Assembly (NCBI RefSeq): GCF_009765905.1
Contig: NZ_LMUO01000012.1
Location: 1 to 32,488 of the forward strand
DNA from: Mucilaginibacter sp. L196
Lineage (GTDB): Bacteria > Bacteroidota > Bacteroidia > Sphingobacteriales > Sphingobacteriaceae
DNA: 32,488 nt
Direction: 5' to 3'
Shown: piece after piece, positions 7,702 through 16,225 of the stretch
How the letters are laid out: each line of letters starts with the position of its first letter
Numbering within the stretch: position 1 is the first letter of the stretch
Translations under genes and position numbers: made by a program
The notes under the pieces: model-generated
The model's input: the letters and a program-made list of their open reading frames with translations, nothing else
Databases searched by the model: none
What the model was told of the DNA's origin: nothing

Positions 7702-8721
7702 TTAAACCTGTTTAGTTGACCCTCTTAAAATCAATTCGGGTTGGATAATTACCTTGGTCACATCTTTTAAGCGCACTTTGTTTTCGAGTTTATCCAGGAG
7801 CGTTTTGAACAGTTGCTTAGCCATTTCGTCCAAAGGTTGTGCGATGGCGCTGATCGAAGGGTTATAAATATTAAATACATCGTGGTCGTCAAAAGCTATA
7901 ACAGAAATATCCCCGGGCATATTCAAGCCCGATTCATTTATGGCTTTTATGCCGCTCAGCGCCAGGTAATTGGTGGCGAATATAATGGCGTCTAAGCCAG
8001 GATGATCACTTATAAACTGGATGGATTGCTTAATGGTTGTATCAGTATCGTTTTCAAAAGGTACTTTGAAGATCAAGGGCTTAAGGTTATGCTTTTTTAT
8101 AGCATCTAAATAACCCGCTTGCCGCTCTTCCATCTGGCTTTGAACAGAGCTTAATGTAAAAAGGGCAATTTTTTTAGCGGAGGTTTTTATTAAAAGCTCT
8201 GCGGCATCAAATGTACCTTTATAGTTATCCAGCCCTACATAATCGGTTGGAACGGTTGGTAAATAACGGTCAAATAACACTACCGGTAAATTATCACTTA
8301 TCAATGCGTTAATTTCGGGCTCAACCCCCTTAGGCGGCGTAATAATATAGCCGTCAATATGGCGCGCCCGCAGTAGCGTGATTAATTGCCTTGTTTTTTC
8401 GGGATCATTTTCAGTACTGCAATAAATTATCTTATAGCCGTTTTTGTAGGCCAGTGCTTCCAGATGAAAGGCGATATGTGAAAAGAAATAATCAGATATC
8501 TTTTCAACCATTAAACATATCATTTTTGTTTTGCCAGTGCTTAAACTTTTAGCAAGATAGTTGAGTTGAAACCCTTTTTCCTGAACAAACTTCAAAACCT
8601 TTTCTGTCAGCTCATCGCTTATTCTTTTTTCCTTTGCTTTCCCATTCAAAATAAACGAAACAGTAGATTTTGCAACGTTTAGTTCCTTCGCTATATCGTT
8701 GATTGATAGTTTTTTATTCAT
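7702..8721 (-). CDS. LacI-family transcriptional regulator of the glycan locus
   Basis: The 339-residue length is standard for the family. The N-terminal helix-turn-helix is clear (INDIAKELNVAKSTVSFILNGK, about 7-28, in the pieces INDIAKEL, NVAKSTVSF and ILNGK), followed by the hinge helix (LNYLAKSL). The periplasmic-binding-protein-like effector domain follows (TKMICLMVEKISDYFF, DGYIITPPKG, LPVVLFDRYLP, DYVGLDNYKG, DAIIFATNYLA, ISVIAFDDHDVF). The gene lies between operon 1 and operon 2, both of which carry AAAACCGGTTTT in their promoters, so it is the likely repressor binding that site. The inducer is probably a sugar or small glycoside released by the pathway. No perfect copy of the operator lies upstream of the gene itself, so autoregulation is not evident. 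Confidence 0.93.
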   Translation of the reverse strand: MNKKLSINDIAKELNVAKSTVSFILNGKAKEKRISDELTEKVLKFVQEKGFQLNYLAKSLSTGKTKMICLMVEKISDYFFSHIAFHLEALAYKNGYKIIYCSTENDPEKTRQLITLLRARHIDGYIITPPKGVEPEINALISDNLPVVLFDRYLPTVPTDYVGLDNYKGTFDAAELLIKTSAKKIALFTLSSVQSQMEERQAGYLDAIKKHNLKPLIFKVPFENDTDTTIKQSIQFISDHPGLDAIIFATNYLALSGIKAINESGLNMPGDISVIAFDDHDVFNIYNPSISAIAQPLDEMAKQLFKTLLDKLENKVRLKDVTKVIIQPELILRGSTKQV

Positions 8722-8893
8722 TTAATGGCTCCGATATTATTATAGTTACAAAATGCAAAATAAAGAAACAAGTGTCAAGAAAGGGAGCTGTAAAAATTTG
8801 ACAGCTTGGGCCTTTGCAACACCGTAAATTGGCCGGCTTTTTACCTTCTTATCTGTGCTCTTGATTTATGGTTCCCAAATATATCATTTTCAA

Positions 8894-8924
8894 TTTGCAA
8901 AACCGGTTTTATTAATTATTATTG
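8894..8924 (+). promoter_or_regulatory. operon 2 promoter with LacI-type operator in the spacer
   Basis: TTTG (8894-8897), a 19-nt spacer and TATTATTG (8917-8924) form the promoter, and the palindrome AAAACCGGTTTT occupies 8899-8910. The predicted leader before the kinase ATG at 9075 is about 145 nt. The 353-nt gap 8722-9074 holds this element, the leader and the undefined LacI promoter; no other gene is seen. Confidence 0.8.
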
Positions 8925-9074
8925 TAGCTCGGGAAAAGAAATTGAATCTTCCCCGGCTTTGTTTGAACACCTGTGAAAACTTAGCACTTTATAAACCAAT
9001 TATTTCGTCCTGGGATCGGTTATTTAACCTCAGCGGATGCCTGATAACAAATACAGACTACAAACAGATAAATA

Positions 9075-9986
9075 ATGCAGATCAACAATTCACTATCCCC
9101 CCCCATTCTAACCGCCGATATAGGCGGCTCACATATAACAACCGGTATTTATAATACTAATACTCACACTATCCTGGAGAAAACCGTAATCAGGGTTGAT
9201 GTGGTTAGTAAAGGGACAGCTGATGATATACTAGGTTCATGGGGGAACGCCTTTAAACAAGTGCTGAAAGATACAGGCCTTTCAGTATCAGGCTTAAGTA
9301 TTGCTATGCCAGGGCCTTTCGATTACGAAAAGGGTATATCATATATTAAAGGGCTTGATAAATATGAGGCTTTGTATGGTGTGAGTATAAGGGAATCCTT
9401 GGCGGCCCTTTTAAAATTCGATCCGCAAATAATCAGGTTTCGCAACGATGCTGAATCTGCTATTGCCGGGGAGGTACTAACTGGCGCGGGACAAGCATAT
9501 AATAAGGTGATGGGTGTAACCCTGGGTACGGGCTTTGGGTCGGCTTACAGCAAAAACAGGATTACTAAGGATATTAACCTGGGCAGTGAGCCCTACAAGG
9601 ATACAATAGCAGACGACTATTTATCAACACGCTGGTTTTTAAAACGTTATAGTAAATTATCTAATATTGCTTTGACCGGAGGGGTTAAAGAACTCGCCTA
9701 CATGGCCCCAGAAAGTAAAATTGCAAGGGATATATTTAAAGAATTTGCAATCAATATGGCTGATTTTCTCAGAATGCCTGTTGAGCAGTATGATCCCGAA
9801 GTATTAATTATTTGCGGCAACATTGCCAAAGCTTCTGAGTTTTTTCTTCCGCAGCTAAGCGAAGCACTGCACCCACTGGTTATTAGGTTAGCCCTGCTTG
9901 GCGAAAATGCACCGCTAATAGGTGCTGCGTCCATGTTTGATAATACGAACAGCAAGATGCCTTTTAATTCTGTAAACCAATTATAG
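9075..9986 (+). CDS. ROK-family sugar kinase (substrate probably mannose or a related hexose)
   Basis: The protein has 303 residues and actin-like ATPase (ROK) fold signatures: the N-terminal phosphate loop ILTADIGGSHITTGIY (11-26), SIAMPGPFDYEKG (75-87), the catalytic-Asp region FRNDAESAIAGE (122-133, Asp125), the second phosphate motif VTLGTGFGSAY (148-158) and the adenosine region IICGNIAKA. Cytoplasmic, no signal peptide. The usual ROK zinc site (a GHxx...CxCGxxGCxE arrangement) is missing: the expected place reads NLGSEPYKD and no Cys cluster follows, as in some divergent ROK kinases. The symporter gene starts 11 nt downstream, so the pair is one operon for uptake and phosphorylation of the sugar released by the secreted enzymes. 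Mannose is inferred from the GH130 neighbours. Confidence 0.85.
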   Translation: MQINNSLSPPILTADIGGSHITTGIYNTNTHTILEKTVIRVDVVSKGTADDILGSWGNAFKQVLKDTGLSVSGLSIAMPGPFDYEKGISYIKGLDKYEALYGVSIRESLAALLKFDPQIIRFRNDAESAIAGEVLTGAGQAYNKVMGVTLGTGFGSAYSKNRITKDINLGSEPYKDTIADDYLSTRWFLKRYSKLSNIALTGGVKELAYMAPESKIARDIFKEFAINMADFLRMPVEQYDPEVLIICGNIAKASEFFLPQLSEALHPLVIRLALLGENAPLIGAASMFDNTNSKMPFNSVNQL

Positions 9987-9997
9987 CTTAACATATT

Positions 9998-11227
9998 ATG
10001 CAAAAAGCAGCATTTATCGAGAAAAAGTTTGTCGTCAACTTTATTTTTGTAACCTCATTATTTTTAATGTGGGGTGTACTACATTCAATGAGCGACGTGC
10101 TCAACAAGTATTTCCAGGGTGCATTAAATGTTTCAAAATCCCAATCGGGGCTTATTCAGTTATCAGTTTTTGGCGCCTACTTCGTAATGAGTATCCCTGC
10201 GGGGTATTTTTTAAAGAAGTTTGGCTATAAACCTGGCGTGCTCCTTGGGCTGTCATTATTTGCTATTGGTACGTTCCTATTTGTGCCGGCTGCAAATGCT
10301 GCATCTTTTAGCTTTTTCAGGATCGCCCTTTTTGTTATGGGCTGCGGAATGGCGACCCTGGAAACAGTAGCGCACCCATTTGCTGCAGCATTGGGCGACC
10401 AGCGGACGAGTGACCGGCGTATTAATTTTGCACAGTCATTTAACGCGCTGGGGGCCACCGCAGGGCCACTGATCGCCTCATGGTTCCTTCTTAGCGTTAC
10501 TGCCGGGAACGCAACAGATCTTACCTCTGTTAAATACCTTTATTTAAGTATTGGCGGTGTTATTACGTTACTTATCGTGGCTTTTTTATTTCTTAAAGTG
10601 CCCGTTTTGAATGATCCGCATGTTGCAGTAGCCGAAGTTGACCCGGAAGCTGTCAATGTAGATATAGCCCCCGAAAAAAAGCTATACCAGCATAAGCATT
10701 TTGTATGGGCGGTAGCAGCACAGTTTTTTAACGTGGCGGCGCAGGCAGGTACATGGGCCTTTTTTATTAACTATGGGCATGAGATAATGGGCTTTAGTAA
10801 CCTGTCGGCGGGGAGGTATATGAGTATTTTTATGGCCATGATGATGGCGGGCCGTTTCGCCGGCACTTATCTGATGAAATTTATTGCACCTAACAAATTG
10901 CTGGCCTGCTTTGCATTGTGCAGTATTGTTATGTGCCTTATAGTAGCGCAGGGTTTTGGCTGGCCGTCATATATCGCTTTAATGATGATCAACTTTTTCT
11001 TTAGTATTATGTTTCCAACAATTTTTAGTCTTGGCTTAAAAAACTTAGGCAGCCATACACAGCAGGCATCGTCATTTATATCAATGGGTGTTGTGGGCGG
11101 GGCTTTTTTTCCTTTGATAATGGGACAAATTGCGAACCATAATGTTGCAAAAGCTTATTATTTGCCAATTATTTGTTATGCCGTTATTTTTCTGTTCGGC
11201 TATAAGCTGTACAAAGTGAAACATTAA
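9998..11227 (+). CDS. FucP-like MFS sugar:H+ symporter
   Basis: The protein has 409 residues and about 12 hydrophobic segments. The N-terminal segment FVTSLFLMWGVLHSMSDVLN is a variant of the FHS (fucose/hexose symporter) signature. IPAGYFLKKFGYKPGVLLG and GCGMATLETVAHPFAAALG are also typical of FucP/GluP transporters, where the second contains residues of the substrate cavity. A charged cytoplasmic loop (about 195-225) separates the two six-helix halves. It would import a monosaccharide across the inner membrane by proton symport. Immediate downstream partner of the ROK kinase under the operon 2 promoter/operator. Downstream, 11228-11310 shows no clear terminator hairpin. Confidence 0.9.
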   Translation: MQKAAFIEKKFVVNFIFVTSLFLMWGVLHSMSDVLNKYFQGALNVSKSQSGLIQLSVFGAYFVMSIPAGYFLKKFGYKPGVLLGLSLFAIGTFLFVPAANAASFSFFRIALFVMGCGMATLETVAHPFAAALGDQRTSDRRINFAQSFNALGATAGPLIASWFLLSVTAGNATDLTSVKYLYLSIGGVITLLIVAFLFLKVPVLNDPHVAVAEVDPEAVNVDIAPEKKLYQHKHFVWAVAAQFFNVAAQAGTWAFFINYGHEIMGFSNLSAGRYMSIFMAMMMAGRFAGTYLMKFIAPNKLLACFALCSIVMCLIVAQGFGWPSYIALMMINFFFSIMFPTIFSLGLKNLGSHTQQASSFISMGVVGGAFFPLIMGQIANHNVAKAYYLPIICYAVIFLFGYKLYKVKH

Positions 11228-11310
11228 GCACTTTTTTATGTAGTTATCGGAGTGTGGTCATTGTCGCGGTAAAATTGTTATTAATACCAGAAAAAGTTTT
11301 CCAGAATAAA

Positions 11311-11341
11311 TTTGCAAAACCGGTTTTATTGATTAATATTG
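11311..11341 (+). promoter_or_regulatory. promoter of second GH130 gene with LacI-type operator in the spacer
   Basis: TTTG (11311-11314), a 19-nt spacer and TAATATTG (11334-11341), with AAAACCGGTTTT at 11316-11327. The flanks are almost identical to the operon 2 promoter (TTTGCAAAACCGGTTTTATT in both). Confidence 0.82.
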
Positions 11342-11353
11342 TTAATAATATAT

Positions 11354-11365
11354 AAAACCGGTTTT
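11354..11365. promoter_or_regulatory. second LacI-type operator, 38 bp downstream of the first
   Basis: A second perfect AAAACCGGTTTT lies about 13 nt past the -7 box, around or just after the predicted start of transcription. With its flanks (TAAAACCGGTTTTGCAAA) it is the mirror image of the first operator. Centre-to-centre spacing is 38 bp. Two sites would allow cooperative or tighter repression. Confidence 0.75.
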
Positions 11366-11413
11366 GCAAAAAACAAACCGAATATTAAACCTATAAAATA
11401 ATAAATACGCTTG

Positions 11414-12577
11414 ATGAAGAAGAACCTTGTTAAACTAACAGGATTTTTAGCCTGTCTACTGGTTTTTAATTTTTCTGCAGCTCAAACAACAGATCAGAAT
11501 GTTCTTCCTAAATGGGCATTTGGCGGTTTTGTAAGGCCGCAAAATATTAACCCTATTATTTCGCCCGATCCCAATGCGAAGTTTTTGGATCCTATGTCGA
11601 ATAAAATGATTGGATGGGAAGCTAACTATACTTTTAATCCTGCCGCCACGATTAAAGACGGAAAAATAGTGGTGCTTTACCGTTCCGAAGATAAAACCGG
11701 CGTTGAAATCGGTACCCGGACCTCACGGATAGGTTATGCAGAAAGTAGTGACGGGCTTACTTTTAAAAGAAATGCCAGCCCGGTGATGTTCCCGGAAAAC
11801 GATAGCCAGAAACAGTTTGAATGGCCTGGTGGCTGTGAAGACCCCCGGGTTGCCGTAACTGAAAAAGGGACTTATGTGATGTTTTATACGGAATGGAACC
11901 GCAAAGTTCCGCGCCTTGGTGTCGCTACCTCAACAGACTTGACCACCTGGATAAAAAATGGCCCCATCTTTAGAAAATTTTATAACGGAAAATTTGCCAA
12001 TATAGCCAGTAAATCTGCCTCCATCCTTACAAAATTAAAAGATGGCCGACAGGTTATTACAAAAATCAACGGTAAATACTGGATGTACTGGGGCGAATCG
12101 CATGTGTTTGCGGCTACATCAACCAATCTTTTGGATTGGAAACCGGTAGTTGATAACAAAGGCGAACTCAAACAGCTGATGTCCCCCCGTCAGGGGTATT
12201 TTGACAGCGACCTTACTGAATGCGGGCCGCCAGCGATAATGACTCGTAACGGTATCATACTGTTTTATAACGGAAAAAATCATCCCGGCCAGGGCGGTGA
12301 TAAACGTTTTAATGGTAATTCGTACTGCGCAGGGCAGGCCTTATTTTCTTTAACGGACCCGTCGAAACTAATAATCCGCCTTAATGTTCCTTTTTTACGC
12401 CCTATGGAACCATTTGAAAAAAGCGGACAATATGTAAACGGAACTGTTTTTATTGAAGGGATGACATACTTTAATAAAAAATGGTTCCTCTATTATGGGT
12501 GTGCAGACTCAAGGGTAGGCGTGGCTGTTTTTGATCCTTATAAACCAGCCCCACCTGATCCGATACCAATTTTATAA
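11414..12577 (+). CDS. secreted GH130-family beta-mannosidase-like enzyme (copy B)
   Basis: The protein has 387 residues from the ATG at 11414 (a TTG three bases earlier is unlikely). It has a signal peptide (about 1-23, ending FSAAQ) and the GH130 propeller. Over residues 31-380 it aligns with copy A without a single gap at about 77% identity by hand count. WEANYTFNPAA, GGCEDPRVAV, WMYWGESH and DLTECGPPA are at the same residue numbers, including Glu228 and Glu269. The most divergent segments are 51-55, 191-200 and 312-319, which may tune subsite specificity. It has its own promoter with two operators, and the SusC gene starts 348 nt downstream. Same reaction class as copy A: removal of beta-linked mannose, hydrolysis favoured over phosphorolysis because the protein is exported. 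Confidence 0.86.
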   Translation: MKKNLVKLTGFLACLLVFNFSAAQTTDQNVLPKWAFGGFVRPQNINPIISPDPNAKFLDPMSNKMIGWEANYTFNPAATIKDGKIVVLYRSEDKTGVEIGTRTSRIGYAESSDGLTFKRNASPVMFPENDSQKQFEWPGGCEDPRVAVTEKGTYVMFYTEWNRKVPRLGVATSTDLTTWIKNGPIFRKFYNGKFANIASKSASILTKLKDGRQVITKINGKYWMYWGESHVFAATSTNLLDWKPVVDNKGELKQLMSPRQGYFDSDLTECGPPAIMTRNGIILFYNGKNHPGQGGDKRFNGNSYCAGQALFSLTDPSKLIIRLNVPFLRPMEPFEKSGQYVNGTVFIEGMTYFNKKWFLYYGCADSRVGVAVFDPYKPAPPDPIPIL

Positions 12578-12683
12578 GCCTACTCTAGTTGATTTATCCG
12601 ATATTTTTTAAATAACACATTATTAATTAATGGGTTGAGGGGAATTTTCGTCCTAAAATTTGAAAAAATAACCCTCAATTTTT

Positions 12684-12701
12684 CACCAGATATATCTGGT
12701 G
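12684..12701. promoter_or_regulatory. perfect 18-bp palindrome upstream of susC
   Basis: CACCAGATATATCTGGTG is its own reverse complement. It lies in the 348-nt gap between the second GH130 gene and susC, which otherwise holds a degenerate operator-like site (12712-12723, 9 of 12 matches to AAAACCGGTTTT) and no gene. It could be an operator for another regulator or a weak hairpin after the GH130 transcript; no T-run follows. Confidence 0.5.
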
Positions 12702-12925
12702 CGCTACAAATAATCCCGGTTGTGACCTTAAAATAACCTGGATAAAAAATAACCAACGCCAATTAAACCAATGAGAAGAAAGGGGAATTTTTATGAGATA
12801 ATTTACTAAAGAATATTACCCGATAAATAGAAATGTTAAGCATTTTTATTTTATCGGCAATATCGATGTGGCCATCTCTGGCTATATCAAAGCATTATTC
12901 AATTATTCACCTTAATTCAAAGTAC

Positions 12926-15900
12926 ATGAAAAAAACTTACGACTATTTCATCATCCGTCGATATGAAAAAGGAATGTGTTTGAGTGCGAAATTTACTTTT
13001 GCTTTGCTCCTGGCGGCATTAGTTCAGTTTTCTGCAAATGCAGACCCTCTAAATGGGCATAACCTGGTATATAATATCAATGGTTCATCCAAAAATAATT
13101 TTCCTTCAAAATCTGCCGCAGCCAAACTGCAGCTTGCCAATATAAAAGTAACAGGGAAGGTCACAGACACCAGTGGCGAAGCGCTTATTGGAGCCACAAT
13201 TGGCCTGAAAAACGGCAAAAGCCTGGCAGTTGCCGATGTAAACGGCAATTTTACGGTAACAGTGCCTGAGAATGCAATACTAGTGATATCTTATGTTGGT
13301 TATCAAACACAGGAAGTTGCAGTAGAAGGGCGAACACAGATAAGTATTGTGTTAAAAGATGAGCCAGGCAATTTAAACGAAGTAGTTGTTACCGGTTATG
13401 GTACACAACATAAAAAGGATCTCACGGGGGCAGTATCTATCGTTTCGGCCAACGACATTAATGGTATAGCCGTTGGCGATGCCAGTCAAATATTGCAGGG
13501 TAAAGCCGCCGGCGTATCAGTAACCGAAAATTCGGGCGCACCAGGTGGCGGTATAGCGGTACAGATACGTGGTATAGGTACTATCAACGGGGTATCTCCG
13601 CTTTATATAGTTGATGGTATCCCTACACAGGATGGTATCAACGAAATATCGCCTAACGATATAGAAAGCTTTACTATTCTCAAAGATGCATCATCTGCCG
13701 CTATTTATGGTGCAAGGGCAGCAGGCGGGGTTGTAATTATCACCACTAAACATGGTGTTGCAGGTAAAACAAAGGTTAGCGCAAGTGCTTATACCGGGGT
13801 GCAAACCGCTCAGAATTTAATCCCGATGGCAAATAATGCCCAGTATATTGCAGCATATAACACTGCTGCGGTAAATGATGGCAGGCCAACCATAACCAAT
13901 ACTTTAATTAACTCTTTAGGTACCACTCCGGGCACTTACCCCCTGTCGAATACAAACTGGCTGAATGCATTACTTAGACCGGCGCCAATTAGCAATGCAA
14001 GTTTATCGTTAAGTGGTGGTAATGATAACACAACTTTTATAGTTGCGGGTAATTTCTTCAATCAGGATGGGTTAATCGAAAATTCATCATATAACCGCTT
14101 TAACCTACGTACGGCTATCAACAGTACATTATCAAAATACCTTAAAATAGGTACTAATGTTAATCTGGGCTATTCGAAACAACGACAGGTTGGCGACTCG
14201 GGAGATGGTACTATAGGTGCTGCCAGCGTGGTTCGTTATGCTTTATTTCGTACACCGGGTACACCTGTTCGTGATCCAAGCGGTCAGTTTGTATCACTTC
14301 CGGAACAAGACCAAAGTACCGGTGGTATAGGCAACTTTTTAGGCGATGGGTACAATCCTGTACAATTGGCGGCTAATACAGATAATAATTTTTATAACTA
14401 TAGTATTTTGGGTGATGTATTTGCAGAGCTGACCCCAATAAAAGGCCTGAAAATTAAGTCGGACTTAGGGTTAGATCTGTCATTACTTGACAATAAGCAA
14501 TTTGATCCAACATTTGGGACACCTTCGAATGATCAATATCAAGGCATGTTTGGGCAACCAACACAAACAGTTAACTCGCCTAATGCACTTTCGCAATCAC
14601 AAACCAATACTGTAAATTATAACTGGACTAATACCGCTACTTATGATTTAGCCATCCGAAAACATGTATTTTCGTTTTTAGCAGGTACAGAAATTATTAA
14701 AAATGATGTGCAGACTTCGGGCGAATCGACACAAGGATTTGTGAATCAATCACCAGCTTTTCAATATCTTAGTAACGGAACAACAAGTTATGATTTAAAC
14801 AGTGGTGGCGAGACTCACTTGGCGTATTCTTCTGTATTTGGCCGGGTGAACTATCAATACGACAACAAATACTTGGCGTCTGTGAATTACAGATGGGATG
14901 CATCATCGGCACTGGATCCTGACGCGCAATCTCAAAGTTTTTACTCAGGTTCATTAGGATGGCGCATTGATCAGGAAGATTTCATGAAAGATATAAAACC
15001 CATCAGTACCTTTAAGTTAAGGGCCAGTTACGGTCAGGCGGGTAATGCTCAGGGTATAGGTAATTATCCTTACGCTTCATTATTGAGTGGTAACTATTAT
15101 TATCCCTTTGGTGGTACATCTAATCAGGGGTATACTATATCAACTATCGGTAATCCAAATATCCGTTGGGAAACCAATACACAAACAGATGGCGGAGTGG
15201 ACTTAGGATTTTTCAACAATGCACTATTGCTTACCGTAGATTATTATGTTAAAAACACAAGCAATGTATTGATACCAGAACCGGAACCATCGAGTGCCGG
15301 AAATGCATCGCCTCCTACAATTAATGCCGGTAAAGTACGGGATAAGGGCTTAGAGATTGAATTGACTTACAGACAGGTTATTAACAACGATTGGAACTAC
15401 AGTATAAAGGGAAATTTTGCCACGTTGAACGATGATGTTGTATCGCTTGGAGGTGGCGCTCCTATCCCCGGCGGGCAGATTGGCAGTGATTATATAACGC
15501 TTACTCAGGTTGGGCATCCAATAGGGTCATTCTATTTATTGCAAGACGAAGGTATTTTCCAAAATCAGCAACAAATACTTACCCATGCTTATCAAGGCCA
15601 GGGTATCCGCCCTGGTGATGTAATGTATAAAGATGTCAATGGCGATGGTGTTATCGATCAAAACGACCGGGCTTTTTCGGGAAGTCCGATACCGAAATTT
15701 ACTTACGGTATGACAGCTAACGTTCAGTATAAAAACTTCGATTTAAGCCTATTCTTTCAAGGTGTTTATGGTAATAAAATTTATAACCAGGTGGCTACCG
15801 ATATCGATGGCTTTTACCGGCCGTTTAATATAACCGAAACAACAGCTACCAAAAGCTGGACAGGCCCGGGATCGACCAATACCTATCCGCTTTTATCCTG

Positions 15901-16207
15901 GAACGATGCTCCCAATAACACGCAGTTTTCAACTCGCTTCCTTGAAAGTGGATCTTATTTAAAATTAAAAAATGCCCAATTAGGCTATAAGTTAAACCCA
16001 AATGCGTTAAAATATATTGGCATGTCATCAGGAAGGATTTATGTTAGTGCTACCAATTTGTTAACCATTACGAAGTACACCGGATTAGATCCTGAAATGT
16101 ATCTGAACAATAACAATGCGGGTGATGGACCGAGAGGTGCAGGTATCGACTGGGGAACTTATCCATCGGCGCGAACAATTACTATTGGTGTTAACGCAAA
16201 TTTCTAA
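12926..16207 (+). CDS. susC: SusC-family TonB-dependent outer-membrane glycan transporter
   Basis: The protein has 1093 residues from the ATG at 12926, chosen because MKKTYDYFIIRRYEKG begins a typical SusC N-terminus with the hydrophobic signal FTFALLLAALVQFSANA. A start at 12833 would add 31 non-typical residues. Order: signal peptide (to about 39), carboxypeptidase-regulatory-like beta-sandwich (about 75-145: KVTGKVTDTSGEALIGATI), TonB-box-like LNEVVVTGYG (150-159), plug (about 160-270: LQGKAAGVSV, IQIRG-like VQIRGIGTING, PLYIVDG, ILKDASSAAIYGARAAGGV), then a 22-strand-type barrel with SusC C-terminal features (DVMYKDVNGDGVIDQNDR, ending GVNANF). It moves oligosaccharides across the outer membrane with energy from TonB. 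SusD follows after 18 nt. No perfect LacI operator lies directly before it. Confidence 0.95.
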   Translation: MKKTYDYFIIRRYEKGMCLSAKFTFALLLAALVQFSANADPLNGHNLVYNINGSSKNNFPSKSAAAKLQLANIKVTGKVTDTSGEALIGATIGLKNGKSLAVADVNGNFTVTVPENAILVISYVGYQTQEVAVEGRTQISIVLKDEPGNLNEVVVTGYGTQHKKDLTGAVSIVSANDINGIAVGDASQILQGKAAGVSVTENSGAPGGGIAVQIRGIGTINGVSPLYIVDGIPTQDGINEISPNDIESFTILKDASSAAIYGARAAGGVVIITTKHGVAGKTKVSASAYTGVQTAQNLIPMANNAQYIAAYNTAAVNDGRPTITNTLINSLGTTPGTYPLSNTNWLNALLRPAPISNASLSLSGGNDNTTFIVAGNFFNQDGLIENSSYNRFNLRTAINSTLSKYLKIGTNVNLGYSKQRQVGDSGDGTIGAASVVRYALFRTPGTPVRDPSGQFVSLPEQDQSTGGIGNFLGDGYNPVQLAANTDNNFYNYSILGDVFAELTPIKGLKIKSDLGLDLSLLDNKQFDPTFGTPSNDQYQGMFGQPTQTVNSPNALSQSQTNTVNYNWTNTATYDLAIRKHVFSFLAGTEIIKNDVQTSGESTQGFVNQSPAFQYLSNGTTSYDLNSGGETHLAYSSVFGRVNYQYDNKYLASVNYRWDASSALDPDAQSQSFYSGSLGWRIDQEDFMKDIKPISTFKLRASYGQAGNAQGIGNYPYASLLSGNYYYPFGGTSNQGYTISTIGNPNIRWETNTQTDGGVDLGFFNNALLLTVDYYVKNTSNVLIPEPEPSSAGNASPPTINAGKVRDKGLEIELTYRQVINNDWNYSIKGNFATLNDDVVSLGGGAPIPGGQIGSDYITLTQVGHPIGSFYLLQDEGIFQNQQQILTHAYQGQGIRPGDVMYKDVNGDGVIDQNDRAFSGSPIPKFTYGMTANVQYKNFDLSLFFQGVYGNKIYNQVATDIDGFYRPFNITETTATKSWTGPGSTNTYPLLSWNDAPNNTQFSTRFLESGSYLKLKNAQLGYKLNPNALKYIGMSSGRIYVSATNLLTITKYTGLDPEMYLNNNNAGDGPRGAGIDWGTYPSARTITIGVNANF

Positions 16208-16225
16208 CCTCTAATTTATAGAAAA

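Noticed and set aside
7518..7715. 65-codon plus-strand open frame between operon 1 and the LacI gene
   Set aside because: It overlaps the 3' end of the LacI gene on the opposite strand and shows no domain, signal peptide or promoter.
8828..8842. GCCGGC-centred palindrome near the LacI promoter as an autoregulatory operator
   Set aside because: The core differs from AACCGGTT and the flanks do not match; too degenerate to call.
8855..9154. 99-codon plus-strand open frame overlapping the kinase start
   Set aside because: It spans the promoter and operator of operon 2 and its sequence is not protein-like; the kinase frame is the real one.
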